Positions 61,567 to 64,000 of a DNA stretch of 64,000 nt are shown here, in pieces. The position numbers and the translations under genes are program-made. This DNA is from Lewinellaceae bacterium. Lineage in GTDB: Bacteria; Bacteroidota; Bacteroidia; Chitinophagales; Saprospiraceae. How positions within the stretch are numbered: the stretch's first letter is position 1; each line of letters begins with the position of its first letter. The stretch is from contig JACJXV010000006.1 of the NCBI GenBank assembly GCA_020636445.1, positions 56,027 through 120,026 on the forward strand, in the 5' to 3' direction. Under the pieces are notes generated by a model. It was not told where the DNA came from. It searched no databases and was given only the letters and a program-made list of their open reading frames with translations.

Positions 61567-63858
61567 ATGCGTACTGTCCTGCTTCTTTGGTTATTGATCG
61601 GTAACCTACTTATGGTACAGGCTCAAACTGCCGTGCTGCGCGGAACAGTAAGCGATGGAGAAACGGGTGAACCGCTCGCCGGAGCAAACCTGCTGGCCAA
61701 TGGCACCGGTGTTGCCACGGATCTTAACGGGGCTTTCCGCCTGGAGCTCCAGGCCGGCACTTACCAGCTTACAATCAGCTACGTAGGTTACCAGACCCGG
61801 CAGTATACCCTCACCCTACAGGCCGGCCAGGAATTAGTTCAGGATTATCCATTGACGGAATCCTCCCAAATGCTGCAGATGGCCACCGTAACCAGCGGAC
61901 GCTACGAGCGCCCCCTCGGCGAAGTAACCGTTTCCCTGGAAGTGCTGCAACCCACCTTAATAGCCAATAGTAATAAGATTCAGCTGGATGATGCCCTGGA
62001 AAAAATTCCAGGGGTGAGTATCATTGGGGGGCAGGCCAATATTCGGGGCGGATCGGGGTTTTCTTACGGTGCAGGCAGTCGGGTGTTGCTCCTCCTGGAT
62101 GATATTCCCATCCTGCAAGCCGATGCCGGCTTCCCAAACTGGAACGATATTCCCATTGAGAGCACCGCTCAGGTTGAAGTCGTTAAAGGAGCCTCTTCGG
62201 CACTCTATGGCTCCGCAGCCCTCAATGGCGTTGTCAATTTCCGAACGGCATTTGCCACCGACTCCCCGGAAACCCAGTTTTCCCTCTTCGGAACTACATA
62301 TTTTACCCCCGAGAACAAACAAGACCGCTGGTGGGATGCCCCGCCGGTTAGCGGTGGTGGCTCCATCCTGCACAAGCAAAAATTTGGCCGCTTCGACCTG
62401 GTCACCAGTGCTTTCTACCTTAACAACAACAGCTGGAACGACCAAACGTATTCGCGCTATGGTCGCCTCAACGCCCAAACGCGGTACCGAATTACGGACA
62501 GGCTAACTGTTGGGGTCAATGTAAATGCCAACAAAGGCAGCAACCAGGACTTTTTCTATTGGAAAGCCGACACGGCCCGGCTCCGGCCCGCCAATGGCAC
62601 CTTGTCGCAAAATGACCTTTTCCGCTACAACATCGATCCACATATCACCTATTTTGATGGCGCCGGCAACCGGCACAAGATTCTCAGCCGTTTCTTCCGG
62701 GTCAATAACCAGGCAGTAGCCCAACGCTCAAACACCTCCAATCAATATTACCTGGAGTATCAATTCCAGCGGGTATTCGCCACCAGTGGACTGGTGCTAA
62801 CGACGGGATTGGTTGGCAGCGGTAGTCGCGTCAAAGCAGAATTGTATGGCGATACGCTCTTTACTTCCCGGAACCTGGCCGCCTACGTCAACCTGGAAAA
62901 AGAATTGGGCGAACGGATAAACCTTTCAGCCGGATTTCGCTATGAAGAAAACCTGCTCGACAACCCCGGTTTTCGGTACCCGCGGGGTACGGTAGCACCC
63001 AGCCGCGAGCAAGAAGCAAAGCCCGTTTTCCGCCTGGGTGCTAATTACCAGGCAGCTGACTTTACCTATTTCCGGGCTTCCTGGGGACAAGGGTACCGCT
63101 TTCCCAGTGTAGCAGAAAAATTCATCTACACCAACACCGGCGGGTTCCTGGTATCCCCCAGCCCCTTCCTCCGCTCCGAAACAGGATGGTCAGCAGAAGT
63201 TGCTGTAAAACAGGGCTTTAAAATAAGTAACTTCCAGGGTTTCTTAGACCTTGCTGCTTTTTACACCCGGTATAGTGACATGATGGAATTTAACTTTGTT
63301 GACCTGATCACGGGGTTCCGTTCCGTCAACATTGGGGGTACTGAGATTAAAGGCCTGGAACTCGTACTGGGTGGCCGCGGGCAGCTTTTGGGGCTACCAA
63401 CCACCTTTACGGGCGGCTACCTCTGGATTGACCCCCGATTCCTGGAATTTGACACCTCGCTGCCTGTTCCGGGAGAGCCCTTTACACAGGGGCAAGCTAA
63501 CGCCAATAACTCCTCCAGCGATGAGGATGTCCTGAAGTACCGCTCACGCAACAGCTTTAAATTTGATCTGGAAAGCGAACTGGGTAAATCATTCTCCGTG
63601 GGTATTGCCGGTAATTATGCCAGTTTCCAGGAGGCCATTGACGCTCCTTTGGAATTTTTCGTCCGCGGCCTTAAAGACTTCCGCCAAAGATACTCCAACG
63701 GGTTCTTTATCCTCGATCTGCGTGCAGCTTATCGGTTGGGTGAGGGCCGGCGGCTCACTCTTCTCCTGGATAACGCACTAAATCAAACCTATTCGGTTCG
63801 CCCCGGACTCATGAACGCACCCCGCAATATTTCAGTGCGGCTGGATTGGAAGCTTTGA
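61567..63858 (+). CDS. TonB-dependent outer membrane receptor
   Basis: The protein has 763 residues: signal peptide (1-19, ending VQA), a carboxypeptidase-regulatory-like N-terminal domain (about 20-108), a plug (about 118-230, with LDDALEKIPGVSIIGGQANIRGGSGF split here as LDDALEKIPGV and ANIRGGSGF, and ASSALYGSAALNGVVNFRT) and a beta-barrel ending in RLDWKL. The substrate is unknown; the barrel is close to colicin-I/vitamin-B12 or siderophore receptors in size. It is not paired with a SusD-like gene here, which argues against a glycan-utilisation locus. Confidence 0.92.
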   Translation: MRTVLLLWLLIGNLLMVQAQTAVLRGTVSDGETGEPLAGANLLANGTGVATDLNGAFRLELQAGTYQLTISYVGYQTRQYTLTLQAGQELVQDYPLTESSQMLQMATVTSGRYERPLGEVTVSLEVLQPTLIANSNKIQLDDALEKIPGVSIIGGQANIRGGSGFSYGAGSRVLLLLDDIPILQADAGFPNWNDIPIESTAQVEVVKGASSALYGSAALNGVVNFRTAFATDSPETQFSLFGTTYFTPENKQDRWWDAPPVSGGGSILHKQKFGRFDLVTSAFYLNNNSWNDQTYSRYGRLNAQTRYRITDRLTVGVNVNANKGSNQDFFYWKADTARLRPANGTLSQNDLFRYNIDPHITYFDGAGNRHKILSRFFRVNNQAVAQRSNTSNQYYLEYQFQRVFATSGLVLTTGLVGSGSRVKAELYGDTLFTSRNLAAYVNLEKELGERINLSAGFRYEENLLDNPGFRYPRGTVAPSREQEAKPVFRLGANYQAADFTYFRASWGQGYRFPSVAEKFIYTNTGGFLVSPSPFLRSETGWSAEVAVKQGFKISNFQGFLDLAAFYTRYSDMMEFNFVDLITGFRSVNIGGTEIKGLELVLGGRGQLLGLPTTFTGGYLWIDPRFLEFDTSLPVPGEPFTQGQANANNSSSDEDVLKYRSRNSFKFDLESELGKSFSVGIAGNYASFQEAIDAPLEFFVRGLKDFRQRYSNGFFILDLRAAYRLGEGRRLTLLLDNALNQTYSVRPGLMNAPRNISVRLDWKL

Positions 63859-63861
63859 GAG

Positions 63862-64000
63862 GTTGGAAATTGGCCCCGACTGCGTCGGAGTGAGAAATGA
63901 GAAATGAGAAATGAGAAATCGGAAATTGGAAATCGGAAATTAGGGGTGTAAAGAAAAATTAAACTGGACTTTAACCGTTTTTAAAAAACACATTCCAATT
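63862..64000 (+). mobile_element. heptad tract and left end of a further family 1 element (continues outside window)
   Basis: GAAATTGG, a CCCCGACTGCGTCGG palindrome, three GAGAAAT and three CGGAAAT/TGGAAAT heptads lead into 59 bases (63941-63999) identical to 5908-5966, beginning TAGGGGTGTAAAGAAAAATT. The window ends inside this copy. Confidence 0.85.

Overview
This 64 kb window reads as a chromosomal segment of a member of the Bacteroidota, most likely a Saprospiraceae-like (Lewinella/Haliscomenobacter-type) bacterium. Reasons: almost no Shine-Dalgarno-type leaders; several promoters fitting the Bacteroidota TAnnTTTG -7 consensus; a type IX secretion (T9SS)-style C-terminal sorting domain; many lipoproteins; an M56 peptidase fused to a TonB-receptor-style plug domain with a BlaI partner; futalosine-route menaquinone genes (mqnD, mqnP); and a PolX with a PHP domain. 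I saw no rRNA, tRNA, CRISPR array, prophage or transposase gene.

Layout. 1-3.7 kb: minus-strand cluster of aspartate kinase, tilS and a window-truncated Omp28/thioredoxin-like secreted protein. 4.1-9.9 kb: exported amidase, a lipoprotein of unknown function, a thioredoxin-like lipoprotein, and the BlaI/M56 signalling pair. 10-16.8 kb: HI0933-type flavoprotein, MFS transporter plus RluA pseudouridine synthase, mqnD, YjjG-like phosphatase, alanine dehydrogenase. 16.9-28.2 kb: large TPR/PD40/SPOR protein, MOSC protein, MqnP, DUF1573 lipoprotein, amidase-polX operon, FKBP lipoprotein, topA-DUF3467. 28.5-37.2 kb: BioD-like ATPase, purB, PgpH-like HD phosphohydrolase, PduO, gatC with a LolD-like ATPase, deoxynucleoside kinase, a 59-residue membrane protein, YggS. 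37.6-53 kb: CotH-like secreted protein, alkaline phosphatase, acyl-CoA dehydrogenase, DUF434 protein behind a structured leader, gamma-glutamyltransferase, alpha/beta hydrolase, DUF3052, phosphodiesterase plus quinone oxidoreductase, a papain-fold pseudopeptidase, threonine aldolase, dapF operon. 53.2-64 kb: HtrA protease, the ilvD-ilvB-ilvN operon with its terminator, YigZ, a T9SS cargo protein, a TonB-dependent receptor.

The genes are mostly conserved housekeeping functions. The unusual content lies between them. Intergenic spaces are full of (i) 7-bp-period tandem repeats of several related sequences, (ii) short GC-rich palindromes that occur as interchangeable inserts inside those repeats, and (iii) at least five larger non-coding elements with terminal inverted repeats or fold-back structure. 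One of these elements begins again, with 59 identical bases, at the right edge of the window. None encodes a protein, so any mobility would depend on enzymes elsewhere in the genome. The second main lead is a three-hairpin RNA ending in an intrinsic terminator 10 bases before a DUF434 gene. Third, two proteins keep their fold but have lost catalytic residues: the polymerase half of PolX and a papain-like protein.
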